A stretch of DNA of 64,000 nt, from assembly GCF_048020265.1 (NCBI RefSeq), contig NZ_CP171843.1, positions 2,914,001-2,978,000 of the forward strand. The letters are read 5' to 3'. Within the stretch, counting starts at the first letter, position 1; each line of letters opens with the position of its first letter. Origin of the DNA: Limnohabitans_A sp048020265. GTDB lineage: Bacteria > Pseudomonadota > Gammaproteobacteria > Burkholderiales > Burkholderiaceae_C. Below the pieces are notes generated by a model. It made no database searches. It was not told the origin of the DNA and saw only the letters and a list, made by a program, of their open reading frames with translations. Both the position numbers and the translations under genes were made by a program. Positions 35,052-44,970 of this stretch are shown piece by piece.

Positions 35052-36458
35052 ATGTCTGAATTTTTTGATCCGTACAACGCTGACCGTCCCCTGATGCTCA
35101 AGTGCAGTTGCGGCCGCGACCATTCGCCCGCAGACCACCATGCCGAAGTGGTGGCCGATGCGGCAGCCGCACAACTGCGAGCCCGCTCCGAAACTGCCGA
35201 GTTTGAGGCCTACAGCCAGGAATTCATCGAGGCCACGCTGGTCAAGTCGCTGTTTCCGCACGACGAAGAGCGCCGCATGTTTTTGCGTGCCGTAGGCAAG
35301 AAGACCGCCATGGCGGCCATTGCCAGCGTCTTGCCCATGGCCAGTCTGCAAGCCATGGCGCAAGAAAAAGGGCCACTGGAAAAAACCAACCTCAAAATCG
35401 GTTTCATCCCGATCACTTGCGCCACGCCACTCATCATGGCGCAGCCGCTGGGCTTCTACCAAAAGCAAGGCCTGAACGTGGAAGTGACCAAGACCGCAGG
35501 TTGGGCCTTGATCCGCGACAAGATGATCAACAAGGAATACGACGCCACGCACTTTCTGTCGCCCATGCCGCTGGCCATCAGCATGGGGTTGGGCGCCAAC
35601 GCCACGCCCATGAATGTGGCCACCATCCAGAACATCAATGGCCAAGCCATCACGCTGGCCATGAAGCACAAGAACAACCGCGACCCGAAGAACTGGAAGG
35701 GCTTCAAGTTTGCCGTGCCTTTCGATTATTCGATGCACAACTTCTTGCTGCGTTACTACTTGGCGGAAAACGGCATCAATCCAGACACCGATGTGCAAAT
35801 TCGCGTGGTGCCACCGCCAGAGATGGTGGCCAACCTGCGCTCGGGCAACATCGATGGCTTCCTCGGACCCGATCCTTTCAACCAGCGCGCGGTGTTCGAC
35901 GAAGTGGGTTTCATCCACATCCTGACCAAGGACCTGTGGAATGGTCACCCTTGCTGCGCCTTCGGCACCAGCACCGAGTTCATCCAGAAGAACCCCAACA
36001 CCTTTGCTGCTTTGTACCGCGCCGTGCTCACGGCCGCTGCCATGGCGCGTCAGCCGGGCAACCGCGAGCTGATCGCCAAGGTCATTTCGCCTGCGCAATA
36101 CCTGAACCAGCCCGAGGCGGTGATCAGTCAGGTGCTGACGGGCAAATTTGCCGACGGTCTGGGCAAGGTGCAAAACGTGCCCGACCGTGCGGACTTTGAC
36201 CCTATGCCTTGGCAGAGCATGGCGGTGTGGATGCTGACGCAGATGAAGCGCTGGGGCTACATCAAGGGCAACGTGGATTACAAACAAATCGCCGAGAAGG
36301 TGTTCCTCATCACCGACGCGCGCAAGCACATGAAAGCGCTGGGCCACGAATTTGCAGCGACCACGCCTTACCCTAAACACAAGATCATGGGCAAAGAGTT
36401 TGACCCGGCCAAGCCCGAGGACTACCTCAAGAGCTTTGCGATCAACAAGATGGGTTGA
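35052..36458 (+). CDS. Nitrate/cyanate-type ABC transporter periplasmic binding protein
   Basis: This 468-residue CmpA/NrtA family protein binds the substrate in the periplasm; with cyanase in the operon the substrate is probably cyanate. An unusual N-terminal extension of about 73 residues carries LKCSCGRDHSPADHH (C18, C20, H24, H29, H30). A twin-arginine-like signal ERRMFLRAVG at residues 73-82 and a hydrophobic stretch ending AMA follow it. The binding domain starts near KTNLKIGFIPITCATPLIM and has GWALIRDKMINKEYDATHFLSPMP, PPPEMVANLRSGNIDGF and PWQSMAVWMLTQMKRWG. It is the first gene of the operon. Confidence 0.9.
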   Translation: MSEFFDPYNADRPLMLKCSCGRDHSPADHHAEVVADAAAAQLRARSETAEFEAYSQEFIEATLVKSLFPHDEERRMFLRAVGKKTAMAAIASVLPMASLQAMAQEKGPLEKTNLKIGFIPITCATPLIMAQPLGFYQKQGLNVEVTKTAGWALIRDKMINKEYDATHFLSPMPLAISMGLGANATPMNVATIQNINGQAITLAMKHKNNRDPKNWKGFKFAVPFDYSMHNFLLRYYLAENGINPDTDVQIRVVPPPEMVANLRSGNIDGFLGPDPFNQRAVFDEVGFIHILTKDLWNGHPCCAFGTSTEFIQKNPNTFAALYRAVLTAAAMARQPGNRELIAKVISPAQYLNQPEAVISQVLTGKFADGLGKVQNVPDRADFDPMPWQSMAVWMLTQMKRWGYIKGNVDYKQIAEKVFLITDARKHMKALGHEFAATTPYPKHKIMGKEFDPAKPEDYLKSFAINKMG

Positions 36459-36463
36459 GCGTC

Positions 36464-37330
36464 ATGAAAACCACGCACCTCAATTTGCGCGCGGCCATGG
36501 TCTCGTTGCTCATGTTCCTGGTCTTTCTGGGGGCGTGGCAGCTGTCTGCCACGGCGCCTTCGGTGGCGGGTGCCGCCAAGGCAGGCATGACGGCCGAAGA
36601 AATCGAGTACCAGAAGATGATGGGCAAGGACCCCGGTGCCGTCAAAAGCACCGGCTTTCCGCCGCCCCTGGAAGTAGGCAAGGCCATGTTGGGCCATTTG
36701 GCCGACCCGTTCTATGACAAAGGCCCCAATGACAAAGGCATTGGCATCCAGTTGGCGCATTCGCTCGGGCGCGTGGCGCTGGGGTTCTTCCTGGCTGTGT
36801 TGGTGGCCTTGCCAGTGGGTTTCATGATCGGCATGTCGCCTCTCATGCGCAAAGCGTTTGACCCATTCATTCAGGTGCTTAAACCCATCAGCCCGCTGGC
36901 CTGGATGCCGCTGGCGCTCTACACCCTCAAAGACTCGGAAATCAGCGGCATCTTCGTGATCTTCATTTGCTCGGTCTGGCCCATGCTGATCAACACCGCT
37001 TTCGGTGTGGCCGCCGTCAAGCGTGACTGGCTCAATGTGGCCAGCACGCTGGAAGTGCAGCCGCTACGCAAAGCCTTTTTGGTCATCTTGCCCGCCGCAG
37101 CGCCCACCATCGTGACCGGCATGCGCATCAGCATGGGCATCGCCTGGCTGGTGATTGTGGCTGCTGAGATGCTGGTGGGCGGCACAGGCGTGGGCTACTT
37201 TGTGTGGAACGAGTGGAATAACCTGTCGCTGGTGAATGTGATCTTTGCAGTGCTGGTGATCGGTGTGGTTGGTATGTTGCTGGACTTGGCGTTTGCCCAG
37301 GTGCAAAAGGCGGTGACCTATGTGGAGTGA
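36464..37330 (+). CDS. Nitrate/cyanate-type ABC transporter permease
   Basis: The 288-residue inner-membrane protein has a first hydrophobic helix (residues 12-30), a polar periplasmic region with EEIEYQKMMGKDPGAVKSTG, and five more helices. The EAA-like loop WLNVASTLEVQPLRKAFLVILPAAAPTIVTGMRISMG is that of the NrtB/SsuC/TauC family. It starts 6 bases after the binding-protein stop, or overlaps it if a TTG at 36455 is used. It overlaps the ATPase gene by 11 bases when that is started at 37320. Together they form the import channel. Confidence 0.9.
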   Translation: MKTTHLNLRAAMVSLLMFLVFLGAWQLSATAPSVAGAAKAGMTAEEIEYQKMMGKDPGAVKSTGFPPPLEVGKAMLGHLADPFYDKGPNDKGIGIQLAHSLGRVALGFFLAVLVALPVGFMIGMSPLMRKAFDPFIQVLKPISPLAWMPLALYTLKDSEISGIFVIFICSVWPMLINTAFGVAAVKRDWLNVASTLEVQPLRKAFLVILPAAAPTIVTGMRISMGIAWLVIVAAEMLVGGTGVGYFVWNEWNNLSLVNVIFAVLVIGVVGMLLDLAFAQVQKAVTYVE

Positions 37331-38195
37331 CACCAGTGACCGTGCGTTGATCGCACCTTTGCCCGCAGAGACTTTTGCACCCCAACCCAAGGCCCAAGCC
37401 ATGAACGCTTTCCTCAAAATTGAAAAACTGGGCAAGGCCTACCAAAGCGACAAGCCGGTGTTTTCGGACGTGTCTTTCAACATCGACAAGGGCGAGTTTG
37501 TCTGCATCATTGGCCACTCGGGCTGCGGCAAGACCACCATCTTGAATGTGCTGGCGGGCCTGGACACGGCCTCGTCAGGTCACGCCTTCATGGACGGCCG
37601 CGAGATCGCAGGCCCCAGCCTGGAGCGCGGCGTGGTGTTCCAAAGCCACGCGCTCATGCCCTGGCTCACGGTGCGACAAAACATCGCGTTTGCCGTCAAG
37701 TCCAAGTGGCCTGAGTGGAAAACGCCCCAAGTGAACCTCCATGTGGAAAAGCATGTGGGCATGGTCGGTTTGCTGCACGCCATCGACAAGAAGCCCAGCC
37801 AACTCTCGGGCGGCATGAAGCAACGCGTGGGCATTGCCCGGGCCTTTGCGATCCAGCCCAAGATGCTGCTGCTCGACGAGCCCTTTGGTGCGCTGGACGC
37901 GCTCACACGCGGCGCGATTCAAGACGAGTTGATGAGCATCGTCCGCCAGACGCAGCAGACGGTGTTCATGATCACGCACGACGTGGACGAAGCGATTCTT
38001 TTGTCCGACCGCATCCTGCTCATGAGCAACGGCAACGATTCGGGTGGCAGCTATGTGCCCGGTGGCTTGGCCGAAGTGGTGGTCAATCCGCTGCCACGCG
38101 AGCGCACCCGTGCCCAGCTGCACCACCTGCCGGGCTATTACGACATGCGCAACCACATCGTCGACTTTTTGGTGTCACGCGCCAAAGCCCATTGA
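37320..38195 (+). CDS. Nitrate/cyanate-type ABC transporter ATP-binding protein
   Basis: A NrtD/SsuB-type ATPase with Walker A GHSGCGKTT, signature LSGGMKQR, Walker B MLLLDEPFGALD and switch H in MITHDVDEA. An insert after GGSYVPG is typical of the nitrate/cyanate subgroup, which ends without the extra binding-protein-like domain found in NrtC. The ATG at 37320 overlaps the permease end, with a plausible AAGG site. ATG 37401 would give the shorter family N-terminus (MNAFLKIEKLGKAY) and cannot be excluded. Confidence 0.92.
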   Translation: MWSDTSDRALIAPLPAETFAPQPKAQAMNAFLKIEKLGKAYQSDKPVFSDVSFNIDKGEFVCIIGHSGCGKTTILNVLAGLDTASSGHAFMDGREIAGPSLERGVVFQSHALMPWLTVRQNIAFAVKSKWPEWKTPQVNLHVEKHVGMVGLLHAIDKKPSQLSGGMKQRVGIARAFAIQPKMLLLDEPFGALDALTRGAIQDELMSIVRQTQQTVFMITHDVDEAILLSDRILLMSNGNDSGGSYVPGGLAEVVVNPLPRERTRAQLHHLPGYYDMRNHIVDFLVSRAKAH

Positions 38196-38230
38196 TTCTT
38201 TCTTTTCACCAACCCCTCAAGAGGTCTTTC

Positions 38231-38674
38231 ATGAACCGTTTAGAAGTCACCGAAAAAATCATCGCCACCAAAGTGTCCAAAGGCATCAAGTGGAGCGACG
38301 TGGCCGAAAAGGTCGGCCTGTCCAAAGAATGGGTCACCGCCGGGTGCCTCGGCCAAATGACCTTTGACGCCAAGCAAGCCAAGGTCATCGGCAAGATCTT
38401 TGGCCTGACGGCCGACGAGATCAAGTGGTTGCAGGTCGTGCCCTACAAAGGCTCACTGCCCAGCCAGGTGCCCACCGACCCGTTAATTTACCGCTGGTAC
38501 GAAATCGTGAGCGTGTATGGCACGACCATCAAGGAACTGATCCACGAAGAGTTTGGCGACGGCATTATGAGCGCCATCGATTTCAGCATGGACATCGTAC
38601 GCCAGCCCGACCCCAAGGGCGACCGCGTGAACGTGGTGTTGTCGGGCAAGTTTTTGCCTTACAAGCAGTATTGA
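38231..38674 (+). CDS. cynS: Cyanate hydratase (cyanase)
   Basis: Cyanase converts cyanate plus bicarbonate to carbon dioxide and carbamate, which decays to ammonia and CO2, so it supplies nitrogen. The 147-residue protein has the helix-turn-helix-like N-terminal half (KWSDVAEKVGLSKEWVTAGCLGQM) and all three catalytic residues: R88 (YRWYEI), E91 and S114 (AIDFSMDI), numbering eight behind the E. coli enzyme. GAGG stands 8 bases ahead of the ATG. It is the last gene of the transporter operon, whose import of cyanate it completes. Confidence 0.97.
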   Translation: MNRLEVTEKIIATKVSKGIKWSDVAEKVGLSKEWVTAGCLGQMTFDAKQAKVIGKIFGLTADEIKWLQVVPYKGSLPSQVPTDPLIYRWYEIVSVYGTTIKELIHEEFGDGIMSAIDFSMDIVRQPDPKGDRVNVVLSGKFLPYKQY

Positions 38675-38687
38675 TCTGATTTTTGCC

Positions 38688-40196
38688 TCAATCTGTTTCT
38701 TCTCGCCTGCCCTTGGGCAGGCAGAAAGGGCAGGGCAAAGCAGGAAAGGCCGCACGCCATCTGTCCGAGTGCAGCTGTACCAAGTCTTGTTGGCCCAGCA
38801 GATGTGCACTCAGAATCAGCTGGCGCACCACTTGGGGCTCGGGCGAGTAGTGCAGCATTTCCTGGCTGGTGGCCAAGACCCATGGGGCGTTTTCCGGGGT
38901 CACGCGAGTCAGTGTCAGCTCGGCAAAGGTGGCCGGTCGCTGGAAAAACCAGCTGCTGCGCGCCGCGCCCAGTGGGTCATCACGCCACACAGGCCAGCGT
39001 TGCGTGGCGGGCATGTAAATTTGCCGCACGCGGGCGTAGTCCGCTCCCACCAGGCAGACGGTGGCCAGCAGCAGGCCGCCTGTCAGTTGCCGGCTGCGCG
39101 ACGAACCAGCCTGCAAGCCCGAGGGCGGCATCAGCAGCAACACCCCACACAGCAGCGCGGCGATCTGGAAGGGGCCATACCAAAGGGGAAACTCCAACAG
39201 GCTGTGCAGCCCGATCACCGCCAGCACCCCCCAGGCCAATTGATGGGTTGGCGATGAGCTCAGCCACGGTCGCGCCAAGACCAGTGTGGCCAGCAAGGCC
39301 AATCCCAAAGCGGCAGTGACCGGGACGCCCAGCGTGACCGCCAGGTGCAAGGGCAAGTTGTGGGCGTTGCCCAGAATGTCGCAGAATCTTTTTTCAGGGC
39401 CACCGTCGTAGGCCGTGATGTAGTGGGCGTATTTGAGTTCGCCCCAGCCCCAGCCCGTCCAGGGCTTTTGCCCGATCAGTTCCAGCACATTGGCCCACAG
39501 CACGCGGCGGCTGGCACAGCCTTCGTTGTGGCCCATTCGGGTCAGCGCGTCGACGACGTCTTGCCCGGACACCATGCTCAAGCACCAGGGCAGGCCCCAA
39601 TTGGCCAACAGGTACACCGCCAAGGTCCAAAACGCCAGGCGCGGCGACAGTCTGGGCGTGGGAACACGGCTGCGCCAGGCCCAGAACATGACGAGGCCGC
39701 AGACCAGCACCATGTGCAGCAAGCCGGTGCGCGATGTGGTGGCGGCATTGGCGGTGGCCAGCAAGGCCAGCATCCACAGCGCGTGCCGGGTTTTGAGCCC
39801 ATGGGCTTGCCACCACAGCACCGCCAGCATGCCGATGGCCAGCAAGGTGGCGAGCTGGTTGCGTTGGCGCAAGTTGGCGTTCGCTTCGCCCAGAGCCGCT
39901 ACATGAAGCCAAGGACTGAAGAATTCGGCGGCCCCAAAGTATTGGATGAGCCCCATGACGCTGCTGACCAAGGCCGCCACAGCACACGCCCGGGCCACGT
40001 CCAAGGCCTGCAGGCGCGGGCCCCACAACAGCAGCAAGCCGATGCAGGCCCAACTGACCAGCAAGGGCACCGTGTTGGGTTGCGGTGACGGCGACCAGGG
40101 TGCAAGCCAAGGCAAAACCAGCAGCGCACCCAGCGTCAGTCCGCGCACCCGCGTGGTCAGGTTAACGGAGCTATTTCCGCTGGGGCTCAAGCCCAT
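38688..40196 (-). CDS. O-oligosaccharyltransferase/O-antigen ligase family membrane protein (PglL-like)
   Basis: The 502-residue protein is polytopic, with about a dozen hydrophobic helices and a long loop. The loop carries LWANVLELIGQKPWTGWGWGELKYAHYITAYDGGPEKRFCDILGNAHNLPLHLAVTLG and the histidine in NAHNL, as in the Wzy_C superfamily (WaaL, PglL/PilO). Its C-terminal extension (VWRDDPLGAARSSWFFQRPATFAEL onwards) matches the Wzy_C_2 type tied to pilin glycosylation. It sits just downstream of a type IV pilin gene, on the same strand, so it probably transfers a glycan to that pilin. A hairpin terminator lies between them. Confidence 0.85.
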   Translation of the reverse strand: MGLSPSGNSSVNLTTRVRGLTLGALLVLPWLAPWSPSPQPNTVPLLVSWACIGLLLLWGPRLQALDVARACAVAALVSSVMGLIQYFGAAEFFSPWLHVAALGEANANLRQRNQLATLLAIGMLAVLWWQAHGLKTRHALWMLALLATANAATTSRTGLLHMVLVCGLVMFWAWRSRVPTPRLSPRLAFWTLAVYLLANWGLPWCLSMVSGQDVVDALTRMGHNEGCASRRVLWANVLELIGQKPWTGWGWGELKYAHYITAYDGGPEKRFCDILGNAHNLPLHLAVTLGVPVTAALGLALLATLVLARPWLSSSPTHQLAWGVLAVIGLHSLLEFPLWYGPFQIAALLCGVLLLMPPSGLQAGSSRSRQLTGGLLLATVCLVGADYARVRQIYMPATQRWPVWRDDPLGAARSSWFFQRPATFAELTLTRVTPENAPWVLATSQEMLHYSPEPQVVRQLILSAHLLGQQDLVQLHSDRWRAAFPALPCPFCLPKGRREETD

Positions 40197-40210
40197 TTGC
40201 CAGCCACCAA

Positions 40211-40239
40211 GAAAAACGCCCTGTGTTCAGCAGGGCGTT
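40211..40239 (-). terminator. Rho-independent terminator after the pilin gene
   Basis: A 9-bp stem (AACGCCCTG with CAGGGCGTT) closes a 7-base loop and is followed on the minus strand by TTTTTC. It lies 19 bases after the pilin stop and before the oligosaccharyltransferase gene, so expression of the latter from the pilin promoter would require read-through. Confidence 0.8.
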
Positions 40240-40257
40240 GGGGTGTGCGAAAGACGT

Positions 40258-40740
40258 TCAGGACGTTTTGCATGAAGCGGGCAAGTACTTGACCGGCAAG
40301 CCGTTGCTGCTGGCAGGACCGCAGCGCCAGCCGGAGATGGTCTTGCCGCCATCGGTGCTGCCATTGACCGGGGTGTCGCCGGTTTGCAGCGGGGTCAGGG
40401 CGATGGCATTGGCCGATGCGCTGGTGCTGCCGCGCAGCGCTTCATGCTTGCCGACCACGGTGATCACGCCATTGGCATCCACAGCCACGCTGGCCACGTA
40501 TTTGCTCGTTTGGCTTTCACAGACTTTGGGCAAAGCCGCCGACACATCGGCGTCCGACGATGAGCTGACCGCTTCGTTGACCGCGGTTTTACAACCGTTG
40601 GCCGCCAGCAGCATTTCGGACACCTTGGCCCGGATGGTGTAGTCCTGGTAAGCCGGCAAAGCCAGCGCACCCAAAATGCCGATGACCGCAATCACGATCA
40701 TCAGCTCGATCAATGTCAAACCTTGTTGGTTTTTTGGCAT
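40258..40740 (-). CDS. Type IV pilin, PilA-like
   Basis: A 160-residue prepilin. The prepilin peptidase site follows G7 of MPKNQQG, with mature residue +1 Leu and the essential E5 at E12 (LTLIELMIVIAVIGILGALALPAYQDY); the hydrophobic alpha1-N helix runs from about 8 to 30. Four cysteines (residues near NGC, KVC, WRC and ASC) could form two disulfides. The ATG at 40740 gives the short leader; longer in-frame starts are not needed. The gene is monocistronic up to the terminator. A glycan-transferase gene lies downstream, suggesting that the pilin is glycosylated. Confidence 0.9.
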   Translation of the reverse strand: MPKNQQGLTLIELMIVIAVIGILGALALPAYQDYTIRAKVSEMLLAANGCKTAVNEAVSSSSDADVSAALPKVCESQTSKYVASVAVDANGVITVVGKHEALRGSTSASANAIALTPLQTGDTPVNGSTDGGKTISGWRCGPASSNGLPVKYLPASCKTS

Positions 40741-40805
40741 GGTTTTCCCCCTGGTGAATGGCCCTCGATGGTAAATCATTCACCCACCGAAGGCCTGTTT
40801 TCAGC

Positions 40806-41522
40806 TCAAGAGGCAGCGTTGTCGGTGTGTGCAGTACGGCGGGCCATGATGAATTTACCCAGTGCCAGCACCAGCAAAGCGCCTGCAATGCCCAGACCGT
40901 AGCCCCAGGCCTTGTCTTGCGGCAGGTAAGCCACCAGGCCAGGATCGGTCTGGATCATGGTGCCTGCGATCCAGCCCAGCAGCATGCCACCGGCGGTGAT
41001 GATGATCGGGAAGCGGTCCATGAGTTTGAGCACCAGTTGGCTGCCCCAAACGATGATCGGGATGCTGACCAACAGGCCGAAGATGACCAAAGGCATCTGG
41101 TGGTCGGCGTTGCCCGAAGTCTGGGCGGCACCGGCGATGGCGATCACGTTGTCCACGCTCATGACCAGATCGGCAATGATGACGGTTTTGACCGCACCCC
41201 AGAGCTTGTCGCTGCCCTGGATGTTGCTGTGGTCGTCTTCTTCATCGGGGGTCAGCAGTTTCACGCCGATCCAGATGAGCAAGAGTGCGCCCACAAACTT
41301 GAGGAAGGGAATGGCCAGCAGGGTGAGCGCGAAAAAAATCAGGATGACGCGCAACACGATGGCACCGGCGGTGCCCCACATGATGCCTTTGGTGCGTTGG
41401 TGGTCCGGCAGCTGGCGGCAAGCCAGCGCAATCACCACGGCATTGTCACCGCCCAGCAGGATGTCGATCATGATGATCTGGCCAACGGCGAACCAGAAAT
41501 GAGGGGTCAGAAATTCTTCCAC
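40806..41522 (-). CDS. TerC family integral membrane protein
   Basis: The 238-residue product has about seven transmembrane helices and the TerC/Alx family blocks IIMIDILLGGDNAVVIALACRQLPDHQRTKG and TVIIADLVMSVDNVIAIAGAA, with conserved Asp residues in the membrane. Members are thought to export metal ions such as manganese. The start is a GTG at 41522 that follows AAAGGA at good distance; upstream in-frame codons have no family match. It lies between the pilin gene and sucD on the same strand, but a terminator separates it from sucCD. Confidence 0.92.
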   Translation of the reverse strand: MEEFLTPHFWFAVGQIIMIDILLGGDNAVVIALACRQLPDHQRTKGIMWGTAGAIVLRVILIFFALTLLAIPFLKFVGALLLIWIGVKLLTPDEEDDHSNIQGSDKLWGAVKTVIIADLVMSVDNVIAIAGAAQTSGNADHQMPLVIFGLLVSIPIIVWGSQLVLKLMDRFPIIITAGGMLLGWIAGTMIQTDPGLVAYLPQDKAWGYGLGIAGALLVLALGKFIMARRTAHTDNAAS

Positions 41523-41567
41523 GGTATTCCTTTGGTCACAGGCACGAAGCCGGTGAAGCTTGAGTTC

Positions 41568-41608
41568 AAAAAAACGGAAAGCCGGATTGTCCCGCAGGAC
41601 ATCCGGCT
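41568..41608 (-). terminator. Probable terminator of sucCD
   Basis: An imperfect hairpin (AGCCGGAT with ATCCGGCT, and inside it GTCC with GGAC) is followed after a few bases on the minus strand by seven T. It lies between sucD and terC, 66 bases after the sucD stop. Confidence 0.65.
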
Positions 41609-41673
41609 CGGGTATTGTGGCAAACCACACCCCCGGTGCGGGGTGGGGCTTGTCACCCAGGTGGCGTGTACTT

Positions 41674-42570
41674 TTACTTCAGCTGGGCTTTGAGCAGTTT
41701 GCCCAATTCAGACGGGTTGCGTGTGACGATGAAGCCGCACTCCTCCATGATGGCCAGCTTTGCATCGGCCGTGTCGGCACCGCCAGAGATCAGGGCACCC
41801 GCATGGCCCATGCGCTTGCCGGGAGGGGCAGTCACACCGGCGATGAAACCCACCACAGGCTTTTTCATGTTGGCCTTGCACCACTGAGCGGCTTCGGCTT
41901 CGTCGGGACCACCGATTTCACCGATCATGATGACGGCGTCGGTGTCGGGATCGTCGTTGAAAGCCTTCATCACGTCGATGTGCTTCAAACCGTTGATCGG
42001 GTCGCCACCGATACCGACGGCGCTGGACTGGCCGAGGCCCACTTCGGTCAGCATCGCCACGGCTTCATAGGTCAAAGTGCCCGAACGGGACACCACGCCA
42101 ATGCGGCCTTTGCGGTGAATGTGACCGGGCATGATGCCGATCTTGATTTCGTCGGGGGTGATCAGACCGGGGCAGTTGGGGCCGAGCAGCAGCGTGCGCT
42201 TGCCGCCAGCGGCTTCCTTGGCCTTCATCTTGTTGCGCACTTCGAGCATGTCACGAACGGGAATGCCTTCGGTGATGCAAATCGCCATGTCCAGGTCGGC
42301 TTCCACGGCTTCCCAGATTGCAGCGGCTGCGCCGGCTGGGGGCACGTAGATCACGGACACGGTCGCGCCAGTTTGTGTGGCGGCTTCCTTGACCGATGCG
42401 TAGATTGGGATGTTGAAGATGGACTCGCCAGCCTTCTTGGGGTTCACGCCGGCCACGAAGCAGTTCTTGCCGTTCGCGTATTCCTGGCACTTCTCAGTGT
42501 GGAACTGACCGGTTTTGCCGGTGATGCCCTGGGTGATGACTTTGGTGTCTTTGTTGATGTAGATCGACAT
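41674..42570 (-). CDS. sucD: Succinyl-CoA synthetase alpha subunit
   Basis: The alpha subunit of the TCA-cycle enzyme that makes succinate and ATP or GTP from succinyl-CoA. The 298-residue protein starts MSIYINKDTKVITQGITGKTGQFHTEKC (the CoA-binding Rossmann part), has the phosphohistidine region GGDPINGLKH near residue 190, VVGFIAGVTAPPGKRMGHAGALISGG for the nucleotide-side loop, and IMEECGFIVTRNPSELG at the end. It follows sucC by 54 bases on the same strand, forming the usual sucCD operon. Confidence 0.97.
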   Translation of the reverse strand: MSIYINKDTKVITQGITGKTGQFHTEKCQEYANGKNCFVAGVNPKKAGESIFNIPIYASVKEAATQTGATVSVIYVPPAGAAAAIWEAVEADLDMAICITEGIPVRDMLEVRNKMKAKEAAGGKRTLLLGPNCPGLITPDEIKIGIMPGHIHRKGRIGVVSRSGTLTYEAVAMLTEVGLGQSSAVGIGGDPINGLKHIDVMKAFNDDPDTDAVIMIGEIGGPDEAEAAQWCKANMKKPVVGFIAGVTAPPGKRMGHAGALISGGADTADAKLAIMEECGFIVTRNPSELGKLLKAQLK

Positions 42571-42624
42571 TTTGGATTCCTAATCAGATGCGGACGGCGC
42601 TGATCGCACCATCCTGCAAAGTCA

Positions 42625-43785
<1,161 letters not shown>

Positions 43786-43971
43786 GAGGTCTTCTCTCAG
43801 AGGGGTGGTAATTCGACCGGTCCGCCGGGGTGCCTGGATCAGGCCGGGCACGTCAGCAGGCTCTGGACACTGCAGCGTGCGACTGTATCATGCTGCAATG
43901 CACCAATCCTGAGCCTTGCGTCTTACATTGACTTGACGTTGAGGCCCGGAATTCTTCAGAAAGTAACACCC

Positions 43972-44895
43972 ATGGCCAAAATATTCATCGATGGCGAAGC
44001 CGGCACCACAGGTTTGCAAATCCGCGAAAGGCTGGCTTTGATGCCTCAAATCGAGGTGCTTAGCATCGACCCGGCACGCCGCAAGGACCCCGAGGCCAAA
44101 CGCGAGTTGATGGCTGCAGCCGATCTGGTGGTGCTGTGTCTGCACGACGATGCGGCCATCGAATCGGTGGCTATGATCGACAGCCTGCCGGGCCGCAAGC
44201 CGCGCATTGTGGACGCCTCCACCGCGCACCGCTGCCATCCCGATTGGGTGTTTGGCTTTCCTGAACTGGCAGCCGACCAATTGACCGCAGTCCAGAAGGC
44301 CGAGCGGGTCGCCAATCCCGGCTGCTACGCCACAGGGGCGATCGCCATCTTGCGGCCTCTGATTGACGCCGGGCTGCTGCCGTGTGATTTCCCGGTATGC
44401 CTGCCTTCAGTGAGTGGTTACTCCGGCGGTGGCCGTAGCATGATCGAAGACTACGAGGCAGGACGGGCGCCCTTGTTTGAAGCTTATGCCTTGGGCCTGA
44501 AGCACAAGCACATCCCAGAAATCATGCGCTACACCGGGCTGAGCACGCGGCCCTTGTTTGTGCCTGCGGTTGGCAACTTCCGCCAAGGCATGCTGGTGCA
44601 GCTGCCCCTGCACCTGGACAGCTTGCCGGGCAAGCCTTCGGGTGCCGACCTGCACGCGGCCTTGCAAGCGCACTATGCGGCCAGCCAGGCCGCAGGCGGC
44701 TGGGTGAGCGTGTTGCCCCCCACGGACAACTTGAAACTGGACGCCACGGCCCTGAATGACACCAACCAGCTCGAAATTCGGGTGTTTGCGAATGAAGACG
44801 CTCGCCATGCCGTGGTGATCGCTCGCCTGGACAACCTGGGCAAGGGTGCCAGTGGTGCGGCGGTGCAAAACATCGCGTTGATGCTCGGCTTGTGA
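43972..44895 (+). CDS. argC: N-acetyl-gamma-glutamyl-phosphate reductase, type 2
   Basis: This NADPH enzyme carries out the third step of arginine biosynthesis. At 307 residues it is the shorter type 2 ArgC. It starts AKIFIDGEAGTTGLQIRERL (GxxGxTG nucleotide loop), contains the catalytic cysteine in VANPGCYATGAI, and has SVSGYSGGGRSMIEDYE and HKHIPEIMRYTGL as in that subfamily. The ATG at 43972 is chosen on family start; the frame is open long before it on the strand opposite sucC. No other arg gene is nearby. Confidence 0.95.
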   Translation: MAKIFIDGEAGTTGLQIRERLALMPQIEVLSIDPARRKDPEAKRELMAAADLVVLCLHDDAAIESVAMIDSLPGRKPRIVDASTAHRCHPDWVFGFPELAADQLTAVQKAERVANPGCYATGAIAILRPLIDAGLLPCDFPVCLPSVSGYSGGGRSMIEDYEAGRAPLFEAYALGLKHKHIPEIMRYTGLSTRPLFVPAVGNFRQGMLVQLPLHLDSLPGKPSGADLHAALQAHYAASQAAGGWVSVLPPTDNLKLDATALNDTNQLEIRVFANEDARHAVVIARLDNLGKGASGAAVQNIALMLGL

Positions 44896-44970
44896 CGGGC
44901 GAGATGCAAGCTGTGTGACACAGCACACGGTCACGCCCCGAATTCTTCAAGATACTGAAGCCATCGACAG

